A stretch of 32,825 bases of DNA from Gammaproteobacteria bacterium (GCA_026399205.1 JAPLRL010000056.1:1-32825); one strand, 5' to 3'; shown: positions 1 to 8,393, numbered from the stretch's first letter. Notes: generated from the sequence alone by a model not told the origin. Program-made: numbers and translations.

Positions 1-225
1 GATTACCGAATAATTTGAATCATCTGGTGGTAGCGTCATCATCAAATGAAAATGATCAGGCAATACCACGATTCCATCAATTATAAATGGATAACGCTCA
101 ATAACCTGCTTAAACGCCTGACGTAGCTCATTTATTCTTCGAATTAATAAATCACTTCTTCTATCTTGAAGCACTACCGTGAAAAAATAGCTTGTGCCTG
201 GAATGCTCAATCTACGATATTGCAT
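1..225 (-). CDS. REP-associated tyrosine transposase (RAYT, Y1 family), N-terminal part, cut by window edge
   Basis: Reading the minus strand from the ATG at 223-225 gives 75 uninterrupted codons running off the window at position 1. The peptide starts MQYRRLSIPG, continues with TSYFFTVVLQDRRS, and contains VVLPDHFHLMMTLPPDD. These are the typical N-terminal block and HuH metal-binding motif (H58-F-H60) of Y1/IS200-like RAYT transposases. The catalytic tyrosine would lie outside the window. RAYTs are single-copy domesticated transposases that recognise and cut REP palindromes at a GTAG-type tetranucleotide. A GTAG-ended REP hairpin lies 118 bp upstream of the start codon (343-365), the usual arrangement for a RAYT and its cognate repeat. 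The family call is secure; whether the gene is intact cannot be seen. Confidence 0.85.
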   Translation of the reverse strand, partial: MQYRRLSIPGTSYFFTVVLQDRRSDLLIRRINELRQAFKQVIERYPFIIDGIVVLPDHFHLMMTLPPDDSNYSVI

Positions 226-290
226 GTGGTTTGGACTTGTATAAAATTCCTTGAGCGCACAGGTTAGATCCAATGACGGTATTTTGACAA

Positions 291-320
291 GGACTTTTAA
301 CTGCAGGACTTTTAGCTGCA
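291..320. repeat. Tandem duplication of a 15-bp unit
   Basis: GGACTTTTAACTGCA (291-305) is followed directly by GGACTTTTAGCTGCA (306-320), differing at one base. It lies between the RAYT start and the REP hairpin. No function is inferred. Confidence 0.7.
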
Positions 321-342
321 ACCGTGGATTTCAATACCATAT

Positions 343-365
343 TGTTGGGCCAAGGCCCAACCTAC
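343..365 (-). repeat. REP hairpin with GTAG tetranucleotide next to the RAYT
   Basis: On the minus strand the site reads GTAG followed by GTTGGGCC-TT-GGCCCAAC, a perfect 8-bp palindrome with a 2-nt loop. A GTAG tetranucleotide plus hairpin is the canonical RAYT substrate. Its position just upstream of the RAYT N-terminus supports cognate pairing. Confidence 0.75.
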
Positions 366-479
366 AGCAGATTGATCAAATTATAATGCGACAGCCGTGT
401 ATATCCCGTAGTAATTTTGAATATTGCGTGAATATAGATTATTCTCGATCCCTATATACGATGAGAGCAGATTCAATCA

Positions 480-1529
480 ATGGACATGATGACTAAAGAT
501 ATTCTTGATCTTAAGCAAACCCTAGAAGAAAACGGGGCTTTTGAGAAACGTCCGATGGCAACGATATTTAAATTTATAAGCATGTTTTTGGTCACAGGGT
601 TACTGATATTCCTTTTAATTCGCTTAAATCATTTTTGGTGCTTCGTCCTAATCTCCCCTTTTGCTGCTTGGACTCTGATGGTTAGCATCTTTCTTGGGCA
701 CGAAGCAGGACATGGCGCCACTTTTTCATCCGGCATGTCAAACAAACTCTTTTATTATATCGCTTTCCCATTAGTGAGCGGCTTATCTGCCTTACACTGG
801 GCGAATAAACATAATTATCTTCACCATAAATCCCCCAATGTCATCAATGAAGATGTTGATATTCATTTGTGGCCATTTGCAACTGGAAGACATGATTATG
901 ATCATGCGTCGAAGCCCCGTAAATGGTTACAAAAACATTTACAAAAATATATATTTTGGCCTTTAATTGCGCTCGTAGCTATTCGGCTTCGTATCCGAAG
1001 CATTATCTACCTATTCAGTCCAACGGCATTAAAAAAAATAAAGCTGAATTGGATAGCTGATGTTGGCTGCCTTATGATCCACTATTGTTTATGGTTAGCT
1101 ATCCCGATGTTATTTTACCCTGCAGCAGATGTATTGCTATTTTACGTTTACCTTTGGGCATGGGTCGGGCTTTTTGTTGGATTTATTTTTTTACTGGGAC
1201 ACACAGGAAGCCCTGTGGTAGAAGCTTACGATAATCTTCATCAACTACAATTTATTGTCTCTAAAAATGTTAAGTTACCTCGTTTTTTATCCTGGTGTTT
1301 TGTGGGTCTCGATTATCAAATTGAACACCACCTTTTTCCTCAAATGAGCCATTTTAATATGCGAAAAGCCGCACCGCTTGTTAAAAAATTTGCAAAAAAG
1401 AAAGGACTGCCCTATACAGAAGACTTTTTATTAGCTAGCTTACTCAGCGTCATACACTATATGAATAATGCTTGGCAGGCGCCGGTGATCAAAGTAGGAA
1501 AACCGTCGATAAAACGAGATATCATCTGA
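480..1529 (+). CDS. Membrane fatty acid (acyl-lipid) desaturase
   Basis: This 349-residue integral membrane di-iron desaturase carries all three histidine boxes: HEAGH at residues 74-78, HNYLHH at 111-116 and QIEHH at 280-284. The QxxHH form of the third box is typical of acyl-lipid or front-end type desaturases. Hydrophobic segments lie at about 30-48, 53-72, 93-103, 155-170, 195-213 and 217-240, placing the His boxes on the cytoplasmic face. The enzyme would introduce a double bond into a membrane fatty acyl chain using O2 and an electron donor; the regiospecificity cannot be read from sequence. No cytochrome b5 domain is fused. The start is uncertain by three codons, because ATGs at 480, 486 and 489 are all possible and only a weak GAGAG lies upstream. 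mltA follows after 26 nt on the same strand. Confidence 0.88.
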   Translation: MDMMTKDILDLKQTLEENGAFEKRPMATIFKFISMFLVTGLLIFLLIRLNHFWCFVLISPFAAWTLMVSIFLGHEAGHGATFSSGMSNKLFYYIAFPLVSGLSALHWANKHNYLHHKSPNVINEDVDIHLWPFATGRHDYDHASKPRKWLQKHLQKYIFWPLIALVAIRLRIRSIIYLFSPTALKKIKLNWIADVGCLMIHYCLWLAIPMLFYPAADVLLFYVYLWAWVGLFVGFIFLLGHTGSPVVEAYDNLHQLQFIVSKNVKLPRFLSWCFVGLDYQIEHHLFPQMSHFNMRKAAPLVKKFAKKKGLPYTEDFLLASLLSVIHYMNNAWQAPVIKVGKPSIKRDII

Positions 1530-1555
1530 CGTCAACATAGAAGAAAAGGATCCCC

Positions 1556-2998
1556 ATGTTTCAAATCATTTTAATACTGGTCTTAATGACTTCTAGCATG
1601 ATCGCTCAAGCAGCCCTACCCGATGACCCCATACAGCGCTGTTTGAATATTAGAAGACTCGTTGATATTTCAGGCAGACAAAAAATGGCGGCTAAAGAAC
1701 CTGGCGTGTTGCGCTTTAAATTCCATAAGATTTCCGCATCAACGCTACCGTTAGATAACACGGTGGGCAATATGGATGAGGTTATCAATACATTAAATAA
1801 TCAAATTGAGAGTTGCAAGAAAACCCAAGGAGACGTTCAGACTGTGACCATTGCGGGTCATCAATTCAAACGCCAAGAATGGTGCCTGAGTACCAATCAA
1901 AAAATGCTCACGCTTGCACAAGCGGCCCATGGTAATTTTCAAACCTATTTATCAAGCATCAAAAGCGAATTTGATTTATATAAAAGCGATGGCTGGCCTG
2001 AAAATCATGCAGGATTTAAAAAAGGTGATGTTCACTTTACCGCTTATTACGCGCCCGCCCCTATTGAGGCTCGCAAAAAACGGGGTGGAGAATTTTTATA
2101 CCCCATTTATCGTAACCCAGGTGTCGTCAAATCTAATTTGACCGCCCCGCTTTGTGGCATTGACCCAGTGAGTAAAGTGGCGCGTGGATTTTGTCTGAAA
2201 CAGGCAAATGGCACATACACAATAGCGCCAGACCGTGAGGAAATTGACAAAGGGGCTTTAGATCCAAAATATATCATTGGCTATGTTAAAAACCCAGATG
2301 ACCTGGTTTTTTTGATGGTTCAAGGCTCAGGTTCAATTCTTCTTGATGGTCAAGTCTTTCATCTCAATTATGATGGGGCCAACGGCAGACCACGTACCAT
2401 GCTGGGTCGCATCGTGCAATGCGCACAAGATCCTAGCTGTGGGGGAAACCTTGATACCATGGAGGCTTGTGCTAAAAACCCTAAATGCCATGACGAAGCA
2501 AAGCTGCGCTGCAACCTATCGAAAGTCATTAGACAAAGCGGTGCATCAGAAAAGCTCACTCGCCAATATCTCGATAACCCTCTGAACCGCGATAAAGCCC
2601 CTAACTTACGAAATCGCGATCAAAGCTTTGTATTTTTTGCTAAAGAAGAAGGCGGGCCTTATGGTTCAGAACATATTGCGCTTACCCCACATGGTTCATG
2701 CGCAACGGATCATAAGGTCATTCCTGTTGGACTCAATTTTATCTATCATTATAAAAAATCCACTTCCTGGTGTGTGGCCCAAGATGCAGGCGGCGCCATT
2801 GTGGGCGCTCATGTTGACATCTATACAGGCGAGGGAGACCACGCTGGTCGGGAAGCAATTGCAATCAATCACTCAGGCTCATTATTTGTGGCACTGCCAC
2901 GACGGGCGACCGCCAAATCACCGATAACAATCAATATACCGAAACCCCTTACACATCAGTCCAAAGCAGCGGCGTTGGTTGCCAATGGCCTCGGTTGA
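1556..2998 (+). CDS. mltA: Membrane-bound lytic murein transglycosylase A (MltA) with cysteine-rich insert
   Basis: This 480-residue exported enzyme would cleave the MurNAc-GlcNAc bond of peptidoglycan with 1,6-anhydro product formation. An AAAGGA ribosome site precedes the ATG. Residues 1-19 are a signal peptide (cleavage near AQA/ALP), and no lipobox cysteine is evident, unlike E. coli MltA. Family landmarks are DREEIDKGAL (226-235), VQGSG (255-259), YDGANGRP (272-279) and a C-terminal 3D domain with QDAGGAI and the three defining aspartates D410, D421 and D428. At about 287-320, where E. coli MltA has a short helical stretch, there is an insert with five cysteines, including two CAxxPxC-like motifs (289-295 and 305-311). 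This suggests disulfide-stabilised periplasmic folding. The last 27 codons overlap the oppositely oriented cysteine-rich gene. Confidence 0.9.
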   Translation: MFQIILILVLMTSSMIAQAALPDDPIQRCLNIRRLVDISGRQKMAAKEPGVLRFKFHKISASTLPLDNTVGNMDEVINTLNNQIESCKKTQGDVQTVTIAGHQFKRQEWCLSTNQKMLTLAQAAHGNFQTYLSSIKSEFDLYKSDGWPENHAGFKKGDVHFTAYYAPAPIEARKKRGGEFLYPIYRNPGVVKSNLTAPLCGIDPVSKVARGFCLKQANGTYTIAPDREEIDKGALDPKYIIGYVKNPDDLVFLMVQGSGSILLDGQVFHLNYDGANGRPRTMLGRIVQCAQDPSCGGNLDTMEACAKNPKCHDEAKLRCNLSKVIRQSGASEKLTRQYLDNPLNRDKAPNLRNRDQSFVFFAKEEGGPYGSEHIALTPHGSCATDHKVIPVGLNFIYHYKKSTSWCVAQDAGGAIVGAHVDIYTGEGDHAGREAIAINHSGSLFVALPRRATAKSPITINIPKPLTHQSKAAALVANGLG

Positions 2999-3520
2999 GC
3001 CTGCTTGTGCGTCTGGCGCAAAACCGATGGTCTTCATATATCCTAAGCGTCGACAAAATGAAAAAGCAGCGGGTCGACCACATTTTTTTCGCCCCCCAAA
3101 CTCACACCAATCGACCCGGTTACCTAAATATCGTGGCACAACAAAATGGGCTTTACGATAATGATTTGGCCGCATGGAAACATCTTTCATTTGCCCCACG
3201 CAGCGAATGGTTTTAAACCCGTGGCACTGCCAGTTGTCACAACGGAGTCTTGTTGGGAAATAACGGGTTAAACCTAGATTATAAGCAATCAGGCTGTGAT
3301 CTGCTTTTTCATAGCCCATCCAACGACAATAAGCGGTGGCAACTTTAAGTCCGCAAGTGGTGCCGTCAATCAGGCAATAGCTTAAGGGGAGGCCTTCATA
3401 CTGCGGGGTCCAAAAACTTCGAAAAAAGGTTGGATCGTTTAGGGGTTTTGCCGTGCAGGTGGCAGCCCAGAAGATGGCAAGGCATGCGAGCCAGCGGTAG
3501 GGTTTGTTTTTTAAAAACAT
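2918..3520 (-). CDS. Secreted protein of two six-cysteine repeats, function unknown
   Basis: This 200-residue protein has a signal peptide of about 24 residues. A strong AAGGA ribosome site precedes its ATG. The mature part consists of two homologous units. Cysteines are at 49, 56, 65, 94, 99, 107 and again at 139, 147, 156, 185, 190, 198, a near-perfect 91-residue period. Both units share the pattern C-x6/7-CG-x7-C-R-x-x-GY ... C-x4-C-x-GF-x4-C. I recall similar short cysteine-rich secreted proteins in Legionellales genomes, without a known function. The 3' end overlaps mltA by 81 bp on the opposite strand. The overlap encodes the last two conserved cysteines, so the minus-strand reading is real there. 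Periplasmic or secreted location and disulfide bonding are inferred. No catalytic motif is visible. Confidence 0.85.
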   Translation of the reverse strand: MFLKNKPYRWLACLAIFWAATCTAKPLNDPTFFRSFWTPQYEGLPLSYCLIDGTTCGLKVATAYCRWMGYEKADHSLIAYNLGLTRYFPTRLRCDNWQCHGFKTIRCVGQMKDVSMRPNHYRKAHFVVPRYLGNRVDWCEFGGRKKCGRPAAFSFCRRLGYMKTIGFAPDAQAGSTEAIGNQRRCFGLMCKGFRYIDCYR

Positions 3521-3589
3521 TATTCGAATTCCTTATCTAGCTCGTGTTCACTCGGTCGCCGTGAGTCATTCTGGGCGTTATGGGAAGCT

Positions 3590-3744
3590 GTAGGGTGGAC
3601 AAAGGAGCCCCGCGTTGAACTTCATCGGTTACTGCAATCGCCCGGGCGACGTGTCCACCGGTGGCTCGGAGCGGTGGTGGGCACGTCGCCCGGAAGCGTA
3701 GGTTAACCGGCAAGATCATCGCAGGGCTCCTTTGTCCACCCTAC
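3590..3744. repeat. Composite palindromic REP element, copy A
   Basis: The ends are GTAGGGTGGACAAAGGAGCC (3590-3609) and its exact reverse complement (3725-3744). Inner arms are GGCGACGTGTCCACCGGTGG near 3645-3664 and a diverged complement near 3673-3690. Each half on its own can also fold, because GGTGGACA at the outside pairs with TGTCCACC at the inside. This is the layout of two inverted REP units (BIME). It occupies most of the gap between the cysteine-rich gene and the phosphatase gene. Confidence 0.88.
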
Positions 3745-3777
3745 AACTTCGCACCGCATTGCGGTGCTATTCATAAA

Positions 3778-3790
3778 TATACTCTATACT
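3778..3790 (+). promoter_or_regulatory. Candidate -10 hexamers for the phosphatase gene
   Basis: Two TATACT hexamers occur in succession (3778-3783 and 3785-3790), 30-40 bp before the ATG at 3820. A small hairpin (GCACCGCA/TGCGGTGC) sits just upstream. No good -35 hexamer at 16-18 bp is seen, so this is a weak call. Confidence 0.3.
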
Positions 3791-3819
3791 AAACAGTATC
3801 ATCATCCTCGGATGTCAAC

Positions 3820-4938
3820 ATGATATCAGAATCCATCCTGTATAGAGAAGCCAATCTCACACACCATCCCGAGCACCCGATTACCCCTAACGCGGACTTT
3901 AAAAACACCACCCTGACACTGGGCGATCTGCATGGTAATACCATGAAGTTACTGACCATTCTCATTCAAGAAGGGATATTGGTGTTAAACTCACCGAGTC
4001 AATACGCAGTATTATATGAGATCTACAACACCCCAGCCGCCGCATTAACCAAAGCGCAGCTCAACACCTTTGCGTCCATCCTAAAGCAAGCCACACTCAC
4101 CCCCCCTAAATTACTGCGATTACTCGGGGATGATATTGGTGATAGAGGCATGAATGACTATTTCACTTTTTTGCTGATTGAAACCTTAAAACTAGCCGGA
4201 TTAAACCTAGATATCATTTTTTCAAATCATGCCTCCGTTGCCATCCAACGCATGCTAGAAGGACACAATGGCTGTCGAGTCATTGGTGCACCTGGGTATA
4301 ATCAACAGCAATCTTGTGATTTTTTTTGGCAGCTGGTTGAATCTCAGTTGATTGCTTATGCTGACATACTGGCATTATTTAATCGCTATTATCTGCCGTG
4401 TCTTAAGCTCATTGGTTATCAGCTGTCTGCGCCAGCCCTGGATCCCGCGGACAAGCCGCGGGACGTAGGAGCTGTCGTGCATTTATTTACCCATGCGCCA
4501 GTTGGATTAGAAACCATTAAAGATATTGCTGCTTATTTTGAGGTTGATTATAACGATACGACACCAGAGCAGTTGATGCATACCATCGATGCTATCAATG
4601 CTGCGTTCCAACACGCGCTATCAACGAAGACGTTAACGCACTATTATGATATTGAATCCCCCCAGCACAATCCTATTTTTGCCATTGTGTGGTCTAGGCA
4701 GCTACGAGATGATTTTACCCTTACCCCTGCTGGAGATTATCTGGTTACTTCAACCCATGGGCATGTGGGTGTTGATTGGACACCTAACTTTCCACTCCAT
4801 CGTGCGCCGCATCCTGTTTTGATTAATTTAGATAATATGTTGGGTAAATCCGATGGATTTTTGATTGAACGATATCCGGTTTTGATTGGGTATATATACC
4901 ACCTAGTAGCAGGAGGTCCCTCGCTGCGCTCGGGATGA
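3820..4938 (+). CDS. PPP-family metallophosphatase, WipA/WipB-like candidate type IV effector
   Basis: This 372-residue protein has no signal peptide or membrane segment. It carries the full PPP/calcineurin-like metal-site series in order: GDLHGN (35-40), LGDDIGDRG (102-110), SNHA (135-138, replacing the usual GNHE), a THAP motif (224-227) and THGHVG (312-317). Legionella WipA and WipB are Dot/Icm effectors with this fold and a similar GDLHGN start; WipA dephosphorylates phosphotyrosine. Similarity to them is my recognition from motifs and layout, not an alignment. Two stretches are repeat-derived. Residues 207-217 are encoded by a REP-like hairpin inserted in frame (4438-4469). The last residues (GGPSLRSG) and the TGA stop come from half of another palindromic repeat, so the native C-terminus may have been replaced. 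That matters because the C-terminus carries the Dot/Icm signal. It converges on dnaE with a 24-bp gap. Confidence 0.75.
   Translation: MISESILYREANLTHHPEHPITPNADFKNTTLTLGDLHGNTMKLLTILIQEGILVLNSPSQYAVLYEIYNTPAAALTKAQLNTFASILKQATLTPPKLLRLLGDDIGDRGMNDYFTFLLIETLKLAGLNLDIIFSNHASVAIQRMLEGHNGCRVIGAPGYNQQQSCDFFWQLVESQLIAYADILALFNRYYLPCLKLIGYQLSAPALDPADKPRDVGAVVHLFTHAPVGLETIKDIAAYFEVDYNDTTPEQLMHTIDAINAAFQHALSTKTLTHYYDIESPQHNPIFAIVWSRQLRDDFTLTPAGDYLVTSTHGHVGVDWTPNFPLHRAPHPVLINLDNMLGKSDGFLIERYPVLIGYIYHLVAGGPSLRSG
4438..4469. repeat. REP-like palindrome inserted in frame in the phosphatase gene
   Basis: TCCCGCGG (4443-4450), a 5-nt loop and CCGCGGGA (4456-4463) form a GC-rich hairpin inside an otherwise AT-richer gene. 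CTGGATCCCGCGG...CCGCGGGACGTAGG resembles a dispersed palindrome common in gammaproteobacterial genomes. It adds the residues LDPADKPRDVG without breaking the frame. Confidence 0.65.
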
Positions 4939-4943
4939 CGTGG
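4912..4943. repeat. Half copy of the GTCATCCTGAGC-type palindrome at the 3' end of the phosphatase gene
   Basis: The sequence GGAGGTCCCTCGC...GGGATGACGTGG is a diverged right arm of the elements at 9728-9817 and 12969-13057 (their right arm begins GGAGATCCTTCGC and ends GGATGACGTG). It encodes the final residues and the stop codon of the phosphatase gene. Confidence 0.7.
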
Positions 4944-4962
4944 GGTAAGTTACTTTTTATCT

Positions 4963-7900
4963 TCAATAACAAACTAATACCTGCTCAGCACCCAACAACC
5001 CCCTCAGCTGAGACAATAACTCATCCGATACCGCCACCTGCGCCTCTTTACCTAAGCGCATTTTTGCAGAAATCCGGCCATTTTGATAAACCACTTCAAT
5101 GGCGGTTTCTCCGGGCGAGGTGCTTAACATCGCTTGTAAGGGCGCTAACCGGGTCGCATCAGACTCACGAAGACGAATCAGCAGCTGTTTAACCCATTTT
5201 CCTCGCGCTTCAATCAAAGAATAACAGCTATTGGCTAACATTTTGACTTTGCCATTAAAGTCATCGATTGAAATATCCCCTTCCAATATCATCACCTCGC
5301 CTGACACTAAGGAAGACTGATAACGAGCGGCGACCTCTTCAAACATCACCACATCGAATTTACCAGAGCCATCCTCCACACTTAAAATTGAAAGCTGTTT
5401 ACCACGTTTAGTCGTCACCGTCCTACGACCTGTCACCAAGACACACACCATGGCTTTCTTCCCTTTCCTCGGGTTCAACTCAGCAATCAAGGTCACAAAC
5501 GCCCGGAATTCTTCATGATAAAACGACGTGGGATGACCTGAAAAATAGAGACCCAAGGTGTCTTTTTCATAATTTAGTTTTTCTTTCATGGTCCATACTG
5601 GGGTGTCCACGTAAGCGTGTTGACTAAACTGATGGTCTAAGGCGTTAAATAAATCCAACTGCCCGAACTGCCTGTCTTCGCGATATTGGCTGGCCACTTG
5701 TATCGCTTTTTCTAAACTCGCAATCAATACGGCTCTATCCTGCCCCCAGACGTCCATGCTCCCACTTTTAATCAAGGCCTCAACGACGCGGCGATTAAGT
5801 TTACGTAAATCCATCCTGCAGCAAAAATCAAATAATCCTTGAAAGGCACCCCCTTGTGCTCTTTCTTCGACGATGAGTTCAATTGCTGCTTCCCCCACGC
5901 CTTTAATCGCGCCTAAACCATAACGAATCGCGCGCTCTTCTTCGACGCTAAATTGATAATCTGAGCGTTCTATACTGGGTGGCAAAATAGCCAAGTGCAT
6001 TTGTTTGCATTCTTCAATCATAAAGACCACTTTATCGGTGTGATCCATATCTGCCGATAATACGGCAGACATAAACGCGGCCGGATAATGGGCTTTTAAC
6101 CAAGCCGTTTGGTATGAAATTAACGCATAAGCTGCCGAGTGTGATTTATTAAAACCATAGCCTGCAAACTTTTCCATCAAATCAAAGATATGTCCGGAAA
6201 CCTCTTCGTCAATCTCGCGCGCTTTGGCCCCTTCAATAAAAATAGTGCGTTGCTTTGCCATTTCTTCGGGCTTTTTCTTACCCATGGCGCGCCGTAATAA
6301 ATCTGCAGCGCCTAAGGTATAGCTCGCAAGCACCTGGGCAATCTGCATCACTTGCTCTTGATATAAAATAACCCCATAGGTGGGTTTTAAAATCGACTCT
6401 AAATCAGGATGTGCATAACTCACCTGTGCACGGCCATGCTTACGATTAATAAAATCATCCACCATGCCAGACTGTAATGGACCTGGCCTAAATAACGCGA
6501 CCAAGGCAATTAAATCTTCAAACGAGTCCGGTTGTAAGCGATGGATAAGCTCCTTCATTCCGCGAGACTCTAACTGAAACACAGCTGAGGTTTGGCAAGA
6601 CTGTAATAAAGCCACGGTTTTTTCGCAATCTAAGGGCAAGTGCTCAATAACTAAAGGCTCTATCCCTTGTTGTGCCCTCAAGCGATTAATCGTTAGCAAT
6701 GCGCCATCAATGATGGTTAACGTACGCAATCCTAGAAAGTCGAATTTGACTAAGCCTGCGGCCTCGACATCATCTTTATCAAATTGACTCACCAGTTGAT
6801 TCGAACCTGCTTCACAATAAATCGCAGTAAAATCTGTCAAGGCCGATGGCGCAATCACCACCCCGCCTGCGTGTTTACCTGGGTTACGGACCAAGCCTTC
6901 TAATATCAAGGCTAAATCGAATAACTCTTTGACTTCCTCTTCGTCATCATAGCGCTGTTTTAACTCCGCACTGTCTTCTAGCGCTTTGTCTAGGGTCATC
7001 CCAATTTCAAAGGGAATCAACTTTGCAAGCTTATCCACAAAGCCATAAGGATGGCTTAAGACTCGCCCAACATCGCGGACCACCGCTTTTGCGGCCATTG
7101 AACCGAAGGTAATGATTTGTGATACACAATGCCGGCCATATTTATCGGCCACATATTCGATCACCCTATCACGCCCTGCCATACAAAAATCGACGTCAAA
7201 GTCAGGCATCGAGACCCGTTCAGGGTTTAAAAACCGCTCGAAGAGCAAATCATAAGCCAATGGATCTAAATCAGTGATTTTAAGTGCATAAGCCACCAAC
7301 GACCCCGCACCCGACCCCCGACCGGGCCCAACACGAATGCCTTGAGATTTTGACCACCCAATAAAATCGGCCACAATTAAAAAATATCCCGGAAACCCCA
7401 TCGAGCCAATCACTTTTAATTCTAGGTCTAAGCGCGCGAGGTACACCGCCTCATCCGCATGGCGCACTTGCTGTAAACGCTCCACTAAACCTGCGCGCGC
7501 GAGTTCTTCGAGATACACAGACTCATTGGCATAATGGGCGGGAACTGGAAAAGCGGGTAAGAAAGACTGGCCTATTTGTAATTTTACAGTGCAGCGTTTA
7601 ACGATTTGTACCGCATTTTCTATGGCCTGAGGTAAATCCTCAAATAACGTGACCATCTCATCAGCTGAACGTAAATATTGTTGATGCGTGTAGCGTTTAG
7701 CTTGGCGGCTGTCAGCCAAGGTGCGTCCCTCATGAATACAGACTCGCGCTTCATGTGCATCATATTCATGCGGCTTTAAAAACCGCACGCCGTTGGTCGC
7801 GACCAAGGGTAAATTCAATTGATCTGCTAAACGCACCAAGTCAACATGATGGCTGGCTTCATGCGGCAAACCAATACGTTGAATCTCTAGATAAAATCGC

Positions 7901-8388
7901 TGAGGAAACCACTCGCTTAAGGTTGTCGCGCGCTGAATCGCTTGGTCAAAGTCCCCCTTTAACAAGGCCGCATCCACCCATCCCAAATGAGCGCCTGATA
8001 ACACAATCAGACCCTCACTAAATTCGGGTAACCATTCATAATATACTCGGGGCGATCCTTGAGCTTGCCCTTCTAAATACGCCTTAGAGATTAACTGTGT
8101 CACATGCCGATAACCTATCAAATTTTGGCATAACACCGATAAAATCGTGACTTCATCGGGTGAATCTCTAAAGCAACACGGTAAATCTACGCCAATCAGT
8201 GGCTTCACGCCCTTGCTTAAGGCCGCTTGATAAATTTTAACCACCGCAAAAAAATTACAAAAATCACTCACCCCGACGGCATCCATCCCAAGCTCGACCA
8301 CCGCATCAATCAAAGGCTCAATACGGACAATACTATCTTGAATTGCATATTCGGTTCGAACACGTAAATGTGCAAAACGGGACGACAT
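4963..8388 (-). CDS. dnaE: DNA polymerase III alpha subunit
   Basis: This is the replicative polymerase of the holoenzyme, 1141 residues (E. coli DnaE has 1160). The N-terminal PHP domain (about 5-270) begins FAHLRVRTEYAIQDS. The palm has GPGRGSGAGS (354-363), PDFDVDF (395-401; catalytic D398 and D400) and KFDFLGLRTLTII with the third catalytic aspartate at D550. A helix-hairpin-helix (about 822-842) is followed by a beta-clamp binding pentapeptide QLDLF (910-914) and an OB-fold at about 990-1060. The C-terminal tau-binding region is shorter than in E. coli. A GAAGGA ribosome site precedes the ATG and lies over the end of the upstream permease gene, from which it is separated by 5 bp. Cotranscription with the ABC permeases is therefore likely, although the functions are unrelated. 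Confidence 0.98.
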   Translation of the reverse strand: MSSRFAHLRVRTEYAIQDSIVRIEPLIDAVVELGMDAVGVSDFCNFFAVVKIYQAALSKGVKPLIGVDLPCCFRDSPDEVTILSVLCQNLIGYRHVTQLISKAYLEGQAQGSPRVYYEWLPEFSEGLIVLSGAHLGWVDAALLKGDFDQAIQRATTLSEWFPQRFYLEIQRIGLPHEASHHVDLVRLADQLNLPLVATNGVRFLKPHEYDAHEARVCIHEGRTLADSRQAKRYTHQQYLRSADEMVTLFEDLPQAIENAVQIVKRCTVKLQIGQSFLPAFPVPAHYANESVYLEELARAGLVERLQQVRHADEAVYLARLDLELKVIGSMGFPGYFLIVADFIGWSKSQGIRVGPGRGSGAGSLVAYALKITDLDPLAYDLLFERFLNPERVSMPDFDVDFCMAGRDRVIEYVADKYGRHCVSQIITFGSMAAKAVVRDVGRVLSHPYGFVDKLAKLIPFEIGMTLDKALEDSAELKQRYDDEEEVKELFDLALILEGLVRNPGKHAGGVVIAPSALTDFTAIYCEAGSNQLVSQFDKDDVEAAGLVKFDFLGLRTLTIIDGALLTINRLRAQQGIEPLVIEHLPLDCEKTVALLQSCQTSAVFQLESRGMKELIHRLQPDSFEDLIALVALFRPGPLQSGMVDDFINRKHGRAQVSYAHPDLESILKPTYGVILYQEQVMQIAQVLASYTLGAADLLRRAMGKKKPEEMAKQRTIFIEGAKAREIDEEVSGHIFDLMEKFAGYGFNKSHSAAYALISYQTAWLKAHYPAAFMSAVLSADMDHTDKVVFMIEECKQMHLAILPPSIERSDYQFSVEEERAIRYGLGAIKGVGEAAIELIVEERAQGGAFQGLFDFCCRMDLRKLNRRVVEALIKSGSMDVWGQDRAVLIASLEKAIQVASQYREDRQFGQLDLFNALDHQFSQHAYVDTPVWTMKEKLNYEKDTLGLYFSGHPTSFYHEEFRAFVTLIAELNPRKGKKAMVCVLVTGRRTVTTKRGKQLSILSVEDGSGKFDVVMFEEVAARYQSSLVSGEVMILEGDISIDDFNGKVKMLANSCYSLIEARGKWVKQLLIRLRESDATRLAPLQAMLSTSPGETAIEVVYQNGRISAKMRLGKEAQVAVSDELLSQLRGLLGAEQVLVCY

Positions 8389-8393
8389 CTCAA

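Noticed and set aside
251-496. 81-codon open frame upstream of the desaturase
   Set aside because: It runs through the 15-bp duplication and the REP hairpin, has no ribosome site, reads as unlike protein, and overlaps the desaturase start.
3537-3719. 60-codon open frame in the gap before the phosphatase gene
   Set aside because: It is the translation of palindromic element A.
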